DNA of 64,000 nucleotides, taken from contig NZ_JALJRB010000018.1 of assembly GCF_022968795.1 (NCBI RefSeq), positions 1 through 64,000 on the forward strand, read 5' to 3'. The first letter of the stretch is position 1; each line of letters opens with the position of its first letter. Of this stretch, positions 25,482-35,020 are shown piece by piece. The DNA is from Desulfatitalea alkaliphila. GTDB lineage: Bacteria > Desulfobacterota > Desulfobacteria > Desulfobacterales > Desulfosarcinaceae. The translations under genes and the position numbers were made by a program. The notes under the pieces are model-generated. The model saw only the letters and a list, made by a program, of their open reading frames with translations. It did no database searches and was not told the origin of the DNA.

Positions 25482-27440
25482 TTAGGGCAGCAGGGTGCCG
25501 ATGAAGCAGCCGCCGCTTGACCCGCCGGCCGAACCCGCGCCGCTTCCGTCGAGTTGTTTGCCGGAGGTGTCGGCATCGGCGGTGGTTTGCACCGGCGCCA
25601 GCAGATCCACGATCACACCGTTGGCCACGCCGTCGGCGTCCTCGGGGCCGCCGTCGTCGATGGTGCGGATGGCGGTCAAGCCGTCGGGCTGCACTTCGAC
25701 ATTGTGGGTGCAGTCCACCCATTCGCCGTCGGGGCCGTAGGCGATCCAGCGGGTTTGGGGACCGATGGGTTCGGCAAAGTGGAGGGTGACTTCGGCCGTA
25801 TGAGCCGAGCCCTTCATCAAGAGGCGGTAACCCAGTAGATCACCGGGGTGGTCGTCGGAAAGCGGGGGTTCGGGCTCGGTGTCGTATGGCGCGACGGCCG
25901 CCGCTCCTTCGATTTCTGCAACGAAACTGCAATCCATACTATCAACGGCCATCAAGAATCGACCATCTTCCGTCATCACCGTTTGTACCTGGCCTTCATC
26001 CGTTTGTTCCACCCAATCGTCGCTGCCGGCGATCAGGGGGGCCGAGAAGGCCATGGTGCTCCCCATTTCGAAAGCGGTGCGGGCGAACCAACTGGTGCGG
26101 GTGGTGAAGGTGGCCGGGGCGGACCATTCGGAAGCCTGGTCGTGGTTGTCGAAATAGCGCACCTGGCAGGCATAGGTAGTGCCGGGCCAGAGGGTGAAAA
26201 AAGGCACCCAGAGGCTGTCCAAAGCGAAATGGGTTCGCGTGACATCCATTACCACTTGCTTGTCACGGGTGCGCACTATTCGCCACTGGCTGCGCTGGTG
26301 GGTGTCCGTCGGTTGCCCGCCGGAGAAGGCCGATGCCGTCAGGCGGGGCGTCAGGGAAACCCCGGTGGCGCCGGCGGCCGGATAGTAGATCGAGGGCTGC
26401 ATCGGCGGCAGCAGGTCCGGCTCGGTGGGCGGCGGCGTTTCATCGTCCGGGGGATTGGACGGATTGCTCGGGGGATCGTCGGCCGGTGGGGGTGGTTCCT
26501 CGGTGGGTGGCGCCGTTACTTGCACCAGACAAGTGTCACTACTGTTCAAACCGTTGGAATCGGCAACGGTCAACTCGAAAACCAAGGTGCTGTTGCCGCC
26601 GGAAGTTACGATGGGCGCTGTGAATCGGGGCCGGGCTGTATTTGCATAAGAGAGGCTGACGGATCGCCCGGAGGTTTGGGTCCACCGGTAGGTCAAAGTC
26701 AGGCCGTCGGGATGGAACGACCCGGAACCATTGAGGCGTACCGTTTCACCTGAAGTTACGCTTTGATTACCGCCGGCCTGGGCCACCGGGGGATCCTGGG
26801 GCGGTTGTACGGCTTCGACCGTCACGCGGCAGGTGTCGGTCGCCGAAAGGCCGGCGGAATCCCGCACTGTTAATTGAAAGGTCAGCACAGTGGGTTCGGT
26901 GGCACCCGCAGGTGCGGTGAAGGTGGGCCGGGCCGTGCGATTGCCAGCCAATTGTACCGTGGGGCCGCCCGTCTGGCTCCAGCTGTAGCTCAGTGTGTCA
27001 CCGTCGGGATCCTGCGAGCCGGCGCCGTTCAGCGCCACCGAGGACAACGGTGTCACGGTCTGGTCGTTACCGGCATCGGCTACGGGGGCGCGGTTGACAC
27101 TGGCCGTGCGGTGGCCCACTTCGTTTGAGTTGCCGCTCTCCGTATTGCCTGCATAGGCGCGCACCACGAAGTAGTATTGGGTGTCGGCGTTGAGGTCGGC
27201 GATGGTGCAGGTGGTGCCCCTGCCGGACCAGGCCGGTCGACTGAAATTGTAGGATTGGCCCTGGGCCCGTTGATAGAGCCGGTAGCCGTCCGGTGCGGGG
27301 TTGTTGGCATCCCAGGCCAGTGTCACCTGGGCGGCAAAGGCGAAAGCGGGTAGAATCAACAGCAACAGTGCCGCTAATCCGATTTTGGCGATGGCAAGGA
27401 ACGACATTCCGGTCCGTGGGGTCAGATGATACAGATGCAT
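25482..27440 (-). CDS. Surface protein: fibronectin III, PKD-like domains, choice-of-anchor domain, GGCFI tail
   Basis: A 652-residue exported protein with a signal peptide (LILPAFAFAAQ). In order: a fibronectin type III module (about 37-110), two PKD/Ig-like modules (NRAPVADAGNDQTV and PPVAQAGGNQSV), a Pro-rich linker (about 305-345), a second fibronectin-like region, and a C-terminal domain with DDGGPEDADGVANGVIVD, typical of the choice-of-anchor U type. The tail is Gly/Ser-rich and ends GGCFIGTLLP, resembling the CFI-box of sorted proteins (usually CFIATAAYGS) but cut short. GGAGAG precedes the ATG at 27440. A role in adhesion or surface anchoring is inferred. Confidence 0.82.
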   Translation of the reverse strand: MHLYHLTPRTGMSFLAIAKIGLAALLLLILPAFAFAAQVTLAWDANNPAPDGYRLYQRAQGQSYNFSRPAWSGRGTTCTIADLNADTQYYFVVRAYAGNTESGNSNEVGHRTASVNRAPVADAGNDQTVTPLSSVALNGAGSQDPDGDTLSYSWSQTGGPTVQLAGNRTARPTFTAPAGATEPTVLTFQLTVRDSAGLSATDTCRVTVEAVQPPQDPPVAQAGGNQSVTSGETVRLNGSGSFHPDGLTLTYRWTQTSGRSVSLSYANTARPRFTAPIVTSGGNSTLVFELTVADSNGLNSSDTCLVQVTAPPTEEPPPPADDPPSNPSNPPDDETPPPTEPDLLPPMQPSIYYPAAGATGVSLTPRLTASAFSGGQPTDTHQRSQWRIVRTRDKQVVMDVTRTHFALDSLWVPFFTLWPGTTYACQVRYFDNHDQASEWSAPATFTTRTSWFARTAFEMGSTMAFSAPLIAGSDDWVEQTDEGQVQTVMTEDGRFLMAVDSMDCSFVAEIEGAAAVAPYDTEPEPPLSDDHPGDLLGYRLLMKGSAHTAEVTLHFAEPIGPQTRWIAYGPDGEWVDCTHNVEVQPDGLTAIRTIDDGGPEDADGVANGVIVDLLAPVQTTADADTSGKQLDGSGAGSAGGSSGGCFIGTLLP

Positions 27441-27469
27441 TCAGCTCTCCTTGTTGCCAGCAGAGCGCG

Positions 27470-27498
27470 TTGACACTGCGTTGGAATGGCTGTACACT
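27470..27498 (+). promoter_or_regulatory. Strong sigma-70-type promoter
   Basis: TTGACA (27470-27475), a 17-bp spacer and TACACT (27493-27498). It points away from the surface-protein gene at 27440 and leads straight into the candidate small RNA. Confidence 0.65.
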
Positions 27499-27504
27499 AA
27501 AATT

Positions 27505-27611
27505 TGCCATTCAGGCGGCATCCCCTTGGATTGGTCGGGGCGGCGTGCTCTCCTGGTGGTGATGTTTGAATCCCCGGTTTATGTGGGCGCATAAGCCGGG
27601 GATTTTCTTTT
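27505..27611 (+). ncRNA. Candidate small RNA, about 105 nt
   Basis: A transcript starting about 7 bp after the TACACT box would run roughly 105 nt to an ideal intrinsic terminator: AATCCCCGG / CCGGGGATT (27569-27577 with 27596-27604), with extra pairing of TTTATG and CATAAG, then TTCTTTTT. No open frame with a ribosome site fits in it. A pyrimidine-rich CTCTCCTGG segment could pair with Shine-Dalgarno sequences, as in many regulatory RNAs. It does not carry the SRP, 6S, tmRNA or RNase P signatures I know. The call rests on promoter plus terminator only. Confidence 0.5.
27569..27611 (+). terminator. Rho-independent terminator of the candidate small RNA
   Basis: Nine-base-pair GC-rich stem extended by six pairs, followed by a T-run. 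No protein gene on the plus strand precedes it, so it must end a non-coding transcript. Confidence 0.75.
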
Positions 27612-27714
27612 TCGGCTAGCGCACTCGGCGCATGTCGTCCCGTTTGGATGCAAAAGCCCTGCCATTTGTTTGTTCGGCTTGATCTTTGGGCGCCTGTTTT
27701 TCATATGTTGAATG

Positions 27715-27930
27715 ATTTCAATTGCGAAATGCAAAATGCCAATATGGCTGCCGGCGACACGGCGGAAATGGTGCAAGTCCGCCAATGACGCGACTTTGAC
27801 GGTGCCGCAGGGGGTGCCGGAAGGATTTTGTGCGGATCGGCTATCCCCCGGCAATAAGAGCCGTCAGGCGCAGAATTGGTACTCGGCAGCGCAAGGGGTG
27901 TAATCGGGGGGGATAAGCGAACCAGGGGAC
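27715..27930 (+). other. Structured intergenic segment upstream of the SLC12-type transporter
   Basis: Contains a perfect six-pair hairpin GGCGGA / TCCGCC (27761-27783), a small CGGCT / AGCCG hairpin (27838-27863), and a long-range pairing of TATCCCCCG (27842-27850) with a CGGGGGGGATA run (27905-27915). The last two are mutually exclusive, as in switching leaders. No known riboswitch consensus fits well. Nothing coding is evident in 27612-28038. Confidence 0.35.
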
Positions 27931-28038
27931 CATGACGGCCCGCGTTTCGGTGTTTTTCTTTTGGTATTCGTCGAGGTCGGGTGATATTGTCTATTTGCAT
28001 TCACCCTCAGAGCGCATCATCAAAGCCATGAGGATCCC

Positions 28039-30246
28039 ATGAGCATACCGGATGTGGAGCAGGAACAAAAGCCGCCGACCAAGTTCGGTGCCTTCGGTGG
28101 GGTGTTCACCCCCAGTGTGTTGACCATCCTGGGGGTGATCATGTTTTTGCGCTATGCCGACGTGGTGGGATACGCCGGTCTGTGGGCCGCTTTGTCTATT
28201 TTGCTGCTGGCCAAATCCATCACCATCGTCACCAGCCTTTCCCTTTCCTCCATCGCCACCAATATGCGCGTGCGGGGCGGTGGCGCCTACTATTTGATCA
28301 GCCGCAGCCTGGGGGTGGAGTTCGGCGGCGTTATCGCCATCTTTTTCTATGTGGCCCAAGCGGTGGCCGTGACCATGTACGTCATCGGTTTCACGGAATC
28401 GGTGTTCGCGGCCCTGCCCGTCAGTGGTCTCTCCTTCACTACGGTGGCCACCTTGACCAACCTGTTCGTGCTGGTATGCGTATACATCGGGGCCGGATGG
28501 ACCATCCGCCTGCAGTATGGTATCCTAGCCGTTGTGTTGCTGGCCGTCGCCTCCTTTTCTCTGGGCGCCTGGGACCAGGCGTCGATGGTTCGGTTGCAGG
28601 AGAACCTGACGCCCCAATGGACGGACACCTACTCCTTTTTCACCACCTTCGCCCTGTTTTTCCCCGCCGTTACCGGTATCATGGCCGGCGTCAACATGTC
28701 CGGCGATTTGAAGGACCCCAGCCGCGCCATTCCCTTGGGCACCTTTGGCGCCATCACTTTCACAGGCCTGATCTATGGCGCCATGGCCTTTTTGCTGGCG
28801 GCCGGCAACACCCGGGCGACCTTGATCGGAGAGGGTTTCGTGATGTACGAAACCGCCCGTTTCGGCCCGCTGGTGACCATCGGCGTGATGGCCGCCACCC
28901 TCTCATCGGCCCTGGGAAGCATGATGGGCGCCCCTCGCATTCTACAAGCTTTCGCCCGGGACAACGTTTTCAAACAGCTCCGTTTCTTCGCCCCGGGCAG
29001 CGGCGTCTCGGGCGAACCCCGCCGCGCCATCGTTCTGACTTTCGTCATCGCCCAGGTGGCCCTGATGGCGGGGGATCTGGACAGTGTGGCCCCCATCATC
29101 ACCATGTTTTTTCTCATGACGTACGGCACGGTCAACCTGGCCTGTTTTTACGAAAGCATTTCGCGCAACCCCAGTTTTCGGCCCACTTTCCGGCTGAACC
29201 ACTGGACCCTGTCCCTTGCGGGCGCCCTGAGCTGCGTGGCGGTGATGCTGTTGATCAACACTTTGTGGGCGGTGGTGGCCATGGCCCTGGCCGGCGGCAT
29301 GTACCTGCTCATTGCGCGGGCCGAATTGATGGTCCAATGGGGGGATGTGGAGAGCGGCGTGGCCTTTCAGCGGGCCCGCAAATCACTGTTGCGCCTGGAG
29401 CGGGAGCGATACCACCCCAAGAACTGGCGCCCGTCCATTCTGGCCCTGAGCGGCATGGGGGGGCGGCGCCTGCACATGCTCAAATATGCTTGCCTGCTGT
29501 CGGCCGACCGCGGGGTGGTGTCGTTGGCCCAGATTATCGTGGGCGATCTGGAAAATTTGTCCAAGCGGCGATTCGAGGCCGAAAAGATCCTGCGCAAATA
29601 CCTGCGGGAAGAAGACCTGGCGGCCTTTCCCGTGGCCATCGTGGACGAAAGCTTTACCGAGGCATTGAAAGCCCTGCTTCAGTGCCACGGCATCGGAGGG
29701 CTCAGGCCCAACACCCTGCTGTTGGGCTGGAGCGACGATCCCGAGAAGGCCCGATCCATTTCCGAAGCCCTGGGCATGGCCCGGGCCCTGCGGCGCAGTT
29801 GTCTCTTGGTGCACAGTCGCCGAGAGGCACAGCAGTGGGATCTGCCCCGCGGGGCCATCAATATTTGGTGGACCGACGCGGTCAACGGTCCCATGATGCT
29901 GCTGCTCGGCTTCCTGCTCAAGGAGAACCGGGAGTGGCGGGACTGCCCCTTGCGCATTCTGCGTCCCGTGGCGCCCAAGGCCGATGTGGGCAACGTGGCG
30001 GCGGAGATGCGCGAGGTGCTGAGCCTGGCGCGCATCGAGGGCGAGGTGGTCGTGCTGCCCACCGAGGACCCGCTGCAGGCGGTGCATCAGCACATGGGTT
30101 CGTCGGCCGTGCTTTTTGCCGGCTTCGCGCCGGTACCCGACGAAAATCCTGCCTGCGTGCTGCTTTCCGGGTTACAGGAGACCATGGATCTGCCGGGGGA
30201 CGTCATCCTGGTGCACAATGCGGGCGATGTTTCCCTGGACGCTTGA
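28039..30246 (+). CDS. SLC12-type cation-chloride cotransporter / amino acid permease family protein
   Basis: A 735-residue protein. Residues of about 15-440 form an APC-superfamily transporter of some 12 membrane segments; FGAFGGVFTPSVLTILGVIMFLR is the hallmark opening of Na-K-Cl and K-Cl cotransporters, and NMRVRGGGAYYLISRSLG follows. The remaining 300 residues are a soluble domain like the cytosolic C-terminus of SLC12 proteins (RPSILALSGMGGRRLHMLKYAC and later NIWWTDAVNGPMMLLLGF). The prokaryotic members are little studied; coupled ion transport is inferred. The ATG at 28039 lacks a strong ribosome site. A structured leader lies upstream. Confidence 0.85.
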   Translation: MSIPDVEQEQKPPTKFGAFGGVFTPSVLTILGVIMFLRYADVVGYAGLWAALSILLLAKSITIVTSLSLSSIATNMRVRGGGAYYLISRSLGVEFGGVIAIFFYVAQAVAVTMYVIGFTESVFAALPVSGLSFTTVATLTNLFVLVCVYIGAGWTIRLQYGILAVVLLAVASFSLGAWDQASMVRLQENLTPQWTDTYSFFTTFALFFPAVTGIMAGVNMSGDLKDPSRAIPLGTFGAITFTGLIYGAMAFLLAAGNTRATLIGEGFVMYETARFGPLVTIGVMAATLSSALGSMMGAPRILQAFARDNVFKQLRFFAPGSGVSGEPRRAIVLTFVIAQVALMAGDLDSVAPIITMFFLMTYGTVNLACFYESISRNPSFRPTFRLNHWTLSLAGALSCVAVMLLINTLWAVVAMALAGGMYLLIARAELMVQWGDVESGVAFQRARKSLLRLERERYHPKNWRPSILALSGMGGRRLHMLKYACLLSADRGVVSLAQIIVGDLENLSKRRFEAEKILRKYLREEDLAAFPVAIVDESFTEALKALLQCHGIGGLRPNTLLLGWSDDPEKARSISEALGMARALRRSCLLVHSRREAQQWDLPRGAINIWWTDAVNGPMMLLLGFLLKENREWRDCPLRILRPVAPKADVGNVAAEMREVLSLARIEGEVVVLPTEDPLQAVHQHMGSSAVLFAGFAPVPDENPACVLLSGLQETMDLPGDVILVHNAGDVSLDA

Positions 30247-30279
30247 GCGAAAGCTTGCGGCCCCACCGGCCGACGCAAT

Positions 30280-31041
<762 letters not shown>

Positions 31042-31122
31042 GGGGCTCCTTTCAGTGGGTTATGGGCGGTTGCAACGACCCGACTGTTACGACGTGTGAC
31101 GGCGGGCTTTTTGCAGCGCGAT

Positions 31123-31845
31123 TCAATCCGTGACGCGCTGATAGTCGGCCGGCACGGCGAACAGGGACGGGTCCAGGGCCTTGCGTTCGAAGGTTTTCAG
31201 CGTGGTGGTGATGGTGCCGCCCATCATTTGGGTGACCGTGTGGACGGGAAAACCGTCCAGGGTGTTCATCATGCCGGCGACGTTCAACTGCTTCATCATG
31301 GGGTTGTTCATGAACAGGCGCGACGCTTTCTCGCCGATGACCTTCATCTCCTCGTAACCCTCGATCTCCTTGGTGACCCAGTATTCCGAAGTGGACATCA
31401 TCACCTGGACCAGGAACTTGCGGCATTTGTAGCCCGCAATGGTCTTGTATTCGTCGGTGGGGGTCACCTTGAGGCTGTCCGCCATCGCCTTCATCATGGC
31501 CTGGAACATGGGGTTGTCGGCCATATCTTCTCCCTCGGCACCCATTCCCGGAATGCCGCCCAGTTTTTCGATTTCGGTTTGGCGATAGGTCCGGTTTTCA
31601 CGGTTCAGCTCGTAGAGCATTTCTTGTTTCATATCGATGATGGTCACTGCATCGCCCAGGTCGGTCATGGTGGCATCGGTCGTCAGGTACTGTTTGATGA
31701 TGCCCTTGCCGTCCGGTTGGTTGGGGATTCCCTGGGTCACCTGTTCCGATTCGAAATAGATGTCCGCCGCGGCCGTGCCGACGCCGACCGACGGCAGGAT
31801 CAAGGCGATTGCCAGTACCAGCAAAAGAGGTGTGATGCGTTGCAT
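31123..31845 (-). CDS. Exported DUF4412-like protein
   Basis: A 240-residue protein with a cleavable signal peptide (LILPSVGVGTAAADI). The rest resembles DUF4412-type periplasmic proteins: an opening beta-rich DIYFESEQVTQG, a Met-rich mid-region (NPMFQAMMKAMADSL), and KTIAGYKCRKFLVQVMM-type lines. The function is unknown; the fold may bind lipids, as in LolA-related proteins, but that is speculative. The ATG at 31845 was chosen because the signal peptide begins there and AAAGGACCC precedes it. It lies 81 bp from the SDR start and is probably transcribed with the SpmAB gene upstream. Confidence 0.75.
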   Translation of the reverse strand: MQRITPLLLVLAIALILPSVGVGTAAADIYFESEQVTQGIPNQPDGKGIIKQYLTTDATMTDLGDAVTIIDMKQEMLYELNRENRTYRQTEIEKLGGIPGMGAEGEDMADNPMFQAMMKAMADSLKVTPTDEYKTIAGYKCRKFLVQVMMSTSEYWVTKEIEGYEEMKVIGEKASRLFMNNPMMKQLNVAGMMNTLDGFPVHTVTQMMGGTITTTLKTFERKALDPSLFAVPADYQRVTD

Positions 31846-31936
31846 GGAGGGTCCTTTCGTTGTTCCTTGTTGGTTGGTGTTTACCGTCGCCGGGGAGCGG
31901 CCGGCCAGGGCCGGCCGATCAGGCGAAGGTTGCGAA

Positions 31937-33238
31937 TTACAATTGGAGCAGGAAATGGCATGCCAGAATGGCACAGGCGATGCCTGCCACGTCCGCCGTC
32001 AAGGCCGCAGCCAGGGTGTGGCGGATGCGGCGGATCTGGACGGCGCCGAAATAGACGGCCAGCACGTAGAAGGTGGTTTCGGTGCTGCCCTGCAGCGTGC
32101 TGACCAGATAGCCGGTATAACTGTCCGGCCCGATGGCCGGATCGTTGATGATGGCGGCCATGACGCCGTAGGCGCCCGAGCCCGACAGGGGACGCAGCAG
32201 CGCCATGGGCAGGGCTTCGGCGGGCAGGCCGATGCGCTGCGTCAATGGCCCCAGAAGTCCCGCGATGGCGTCCATGGCGCCACTGGCGCGCAGCATGCCC
32301 ACGGCCACCAGGATCGCCACCAGGTAGGGGATGATGCGCAGGGCTACCTGAAAACCTTCCTTGGCGCCGTCCACCAGCACTTCGTAAACCCGGACGCGCC
32401 GCACGGCGCCGAAGGCGAGGAAGGCGACCATCAACCCCGGAATGATCCAGGGCGAGACCACCCGGCCGTAGGTCACGGCCAGGGGTATCAGGGAAAAAAG
32501 ACCGAGCAGGGTGACCATGCTGACCCAAAAGGGATAGGCATCGGTCTGTGTCAAGGCGGCGTCCTCGACGCCGGGCGCCGTCACTGCCGGCGCCCGGCCT
32601 TGATCCACCGCTGCCGGTGGGTCGCCGGCAACCGGCGCCCAATGGCGGTATAGCTTGGCCGCCAGCAGCGCCACGACGGTGGAGCCGATGGTGGCCGACA
32701 AGGTGGTGGGCAGGATGCCGGCCGGATCGGCCGACCCGGCCGCCGCGCGTATTGCGATGACGCCGGTGGGCAGCAGGGTGATGGAAGAGGTGTTGATGGC
32801 CAGAAACAGGGCCATGGCATTGGTGGCCGTGCCCGGGTGGGGATTGAGCTTTTCCAGCTCCTGCATGGCCCGGATGCCGAAAGGGGTGGCCGCGTTGCCC
32901 AATCCCAAGGCATTGGCGGCCATGTTCAGAATCATGGCCCCCATGGCCGGATGATCGGCGGGCACATCGGGAAAGAGGCGTACCATCACCGGCCGTATCA
33001 GGCGCGACAGGATGCTGAGCATGCCGCCGGCTTCGGCCACCTTTATCAGGCCGAGAAAGAGGGTCATGACCCCCACCAGGCCGATGGCCAGCTCCACGGC
33101 GCCGCCGGCCGAAGCGATCATGGCGCTGGAGAGCGCCTCCATGGGCGAGGGTTCCTCCGGCACGGGCACCCAGTGCCACTGATGCCAGGCGGCGAACACA
33201 AAGGCGGTGCCCACGAGCACGAGAAAAACGACGTTCAT
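31937..33238 (-). CDS. Fused SpmA-SpmB (nucleoside recognition/Gate domain) membrane protein
   Basis: A 433-residue membrane protein joining two Gate-type halves that are separate SpmA and SpmB proteins in spore-formers. The N-terminal half holds NMAANALGLGNAATPFGIRAM and NTSSITLLPTGVIAIR, both SpmA hallmarks. The C-terminal half holds RPLSGSGAYGVMAAIINDP and STETTFYVLAVYFGAV, SpmB hallmarks. Such proteins occur widely in non-sporulating bacteria, and their transport substrate is unknown. No spore gene is nearby. The start at 33238 has only a weak ribosome site. Confidence 0.88.
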   Translation of the reverse strand: MNVVFLVLVGTAFVFAAWHQWHWVPVPEEPSPMEALSSAMIASAGGAVELAIGLVGVMTLFLGLIKVAEAGGMLSILSRLIRPVMVRLFPDVPADHPAMGAMILNMAANALGLGNAATPFGIRAMQELEKLNPHPGTATNAMALFLAINTSSITLLPTGVIAIRAAAGSADPAGILPTTLSATIGSTVVALLAAKLYRHWAPVAGDPPAAVDQGRAPAVTAPGVEDAALTQTDAYPFWVSMVTLLGLFSLIPLAVTYGRVVSPWIIPGLMVAFLAFGAVRRVRVYEVLVDGAKEGFQVALRIIPYLVAILVAVGMLRASGAMDAIAGLLGPLTQRIGLPAEALPMALLRPLSGSGAYGVMAAIINDPAIGPDSYTGYLVSTLQGSTETTFYVLAVYFGAVQIRRIRHTLAAALTADVAGIACAILACHFLLQL

Positions 33239-33383
33239 TGTCCCCCGCTGCTTGTCAAAGGGTTAACGACGTTCATGGTATACCACACCGTTGGAAGACG
33301 CTGCAATATCACACCCTGAAGCGCATTTTCGCGCGATGCTGCGCGGGGAGAAATCGGTGGTGGTGTGGAAGCGGAGAAATGGC

Positions 33384-33413
33384 TTGCCAAACGGTTCCTG
33401 CGGTATCTATAAT
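33384..33413 (+). promoter_or_regulatory. Sigma-70-type promoter of the GAF/kinase-like/Usp operon
   Basis: TTGCCA (33384-33389), an 18-bp spacer and a perfect TATAAT (33408-33413). The first gene starts 113 bp downstream. The rest of 33239-33525 holds no gene; a GATCGGC motif occurs twice after the promoter. Confidence 0.6.
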
Positions 33414-33525
33414 TTTTTTGTGATCGGCAGTTTGTCTGATCGGCGGGATCCGGCCTTTCCTATTCGCAAGGGCATCCGCCACCACCGAATTGCTTCCATT
33501 CCATCCTGACAAAAGGGGCCGTGCC

Positions 33526-34092
33526 ATGCAACAGGAGCCGCAAAGAAGGTTTTATTTGCCGGAATTCCGGGCCATCAGTCGGGCCATTTCCACCTATGAG
33601 GATCTGAACCTGCTGATCGACCACTTCGTGGAGGGCATCACCCGGGCCTTCAAGGTCAAAGGGGCCAGCATCATGCTCTATGACGAACTCGAAGGCCAGC
33701 TGTTCCGGGTCGGCAGCTTCGGCATTTCCGAGGGCTACCTGCGCAAGGGCCCCGTTTTTCTCCAAGATCAGGAGGATGCCTTTGTCAAAGGGGAGCCGGT
33801 ATTTGTACAAGACCTGGAGCAGGATTCGCGGGTGCAGTACCCTGAAGCGGCCCGTTCGGAAAACATCCACGCCATGCTCTCCTTTCCCATCAAGTGCCGC
33901 GAGCATGTGGTTGGCATTTTGCGCATTTACCACAGCGAGGCGATCCAATTGCACAGCGACGATGTGGACTCCGTCTGTGCGCTGGCCCTGCACCTGGGAC
34001 TGGTGATCGAGGACAACGGTTTGCGCAATTTCGTGCAACTGGTTGCCGGCGCCATCGACAGTCTGCCCCCGCGCATGCGCAAGGGTGAGTGA
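33526..34092 (+). CDS. GAF-domain sensor protein
   Basis: A 188-residue protein consisting of one GAF domain (about 25-170): LNLLIDHFVEGITRAFKVKGASIMLYDE at its start, then IHAMLSFPIKCREHVVGILRIYHS. GAF domains bind small ligands or haem or mediate dimerisation. No output domain is attached; its partner is likely the kinase-like protein, whose ATG overlaps this gene's stop codon (TGATG). AAAAGGGG precedes the ATG at 33526. First gene of the three-gene operon. Confidence 0.85.
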   Translation: MQQEPQRRFYLPEFRAISRAISTYEDLNLLIDHFVEGITRAFKVKGASIMLYDELEGQLFRVGSFGISEGYLRKGPVFLQDQEDAFVKGEPVFVQDLEQDSRVQYPEAARSENIHAMLSFPIKCREHVVGILRIYHSEAIQLHSDDVDSVCALALHLGLVIEDNGLRNFVQLVAGAIDSLPPRMRKGE

Positions 34093-35000
34093 TGCGTTTC
34101 CAGGGGCGCGTTTACACGGATACGACCGAATTTTTCAACATCGGTCCGGGGGACGTGATCCTCGTGGGCGGGCGCCGTTACTTGGTCAAGGGGGAGGAGC
34201 GCGAGTATCGTTTCGGCATTGAAGACCCCAAGTTTTGGGTTAAAAAGGCGGTGGATGAGCAAAGCGGGGAGCGCAAGATCATTAAACTCTCCTATGCGGA
34301 GACGTTCTTCACCGATTTGGGGGGCGTGAAGGTGCGCTGTTTTCGCGATCCGGTCAAAGAAGGCACCATCCTGGAACTGGTCGGCGATCGGCCCGGGTTC
34401 ATGCACGGCTTCATGCGTCGCGACGTGCGCGACAACCCGGTGCGGATTCTGGAGATTGTGCGGGGCACCAATTTTCTGAACTATATGGAGACGTTTCGCA
34501 TGCCCCACGAAAAATACTTTTGGGAAGCACTACCCGGCGTGCTGCGCCGCCTGATCGAGGCGTTCCAGTCCATCCATTTCCTGCATCTCAACGGCTTTCG
34601 CCACGGGGATGTCCGCAACGACCACGTGATCGTGCCGCGGGGCGACGCACCCTATGTCTGGATCGATTTCGATTACGATTTCGAGGGGCTGGACAACCCT
34701 TTCAGCCTCGATATCTTCGGCCTGGGCAATTTGTTGATCTACGCCGTGGGCAAGGGGTTTCATGACTATTACATGATCAGCAACGACACCTTTATTTACA
34801 AGGATTTGGCCGGACGGCTGGAAAAGGCCGATTTTTCCCTGCTGCACACATCGCGTCTGGTGAACCTGCGCAAACTCTATCCCTACATTCCCACCATGCT
34901 GAACCATATCCTGCTGCACTTTTCCAGGGGCGCCAATGTGTTTTATGAAAGCACACAGGAAATCATCGAGGATCTCGAAGGCTATCTCGAATCCTTGTAA
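34092..35000 (+). CDS. Protein-kinase-like (aminoglycoside phosphotransferase/RIO-like fold) protein
   Basis: A 302-residue protein with kinase-type motifs: a candidate ATP-binding Lys in RKIIKLSYAETF (61-72), a catalytic-loop-like HGDVRNDHV (171-179) and a metal-binding IDFDYD (191-196), where His-Gly-Asp and Asp-Phe-Asp replace the HRD and DFG of eukaryote-like kinases. No membrane segment is present. It is translationally coupled to the GAF gene and followed by a Usp gene, so phosphorylation of a partner in response to a GAF signal is a reasonable inference. Substrate unknown. Confidence 0.75.
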   Translation: MRFQGRVYTDTTEFFNIGPGDVILVGGRRYLVKGEEREYRFGIEDPKFWVKKAVDEQSGERKIIKLSYAETFFTDLGGVKVRCFRDPVKEGTILELVGDRPGFMHGFMRRDVRDNPVRILEIVRGTNFLNYMETFRMPHEKYFWEALPGVLRRLIEAFQSIHFLHLNGFRHGDVRNDHVIVPRGDAPYVWIDFDYDFEGLDNPFSLDIFGLGNLLIYAVGKGFHDYYMISNDTFIYKDLAGRLEKADFSLLHTSRLVNLRKLYPYIPTMLNHILLHFSRGANVFYESTQEIIEDLEGYLESL

Positions 35001-35020
35001 AATCGGGGAGGAGGCGTGAC

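Noticed and set aside
27757-27785. GGTGCAAGTCC resembling the conserved box of a cobalamin riboswitch
   Set aside because: The flanking stem sits in the wrong place and the other conserved boxes are absent. The downstream gene is not a known B12 target.
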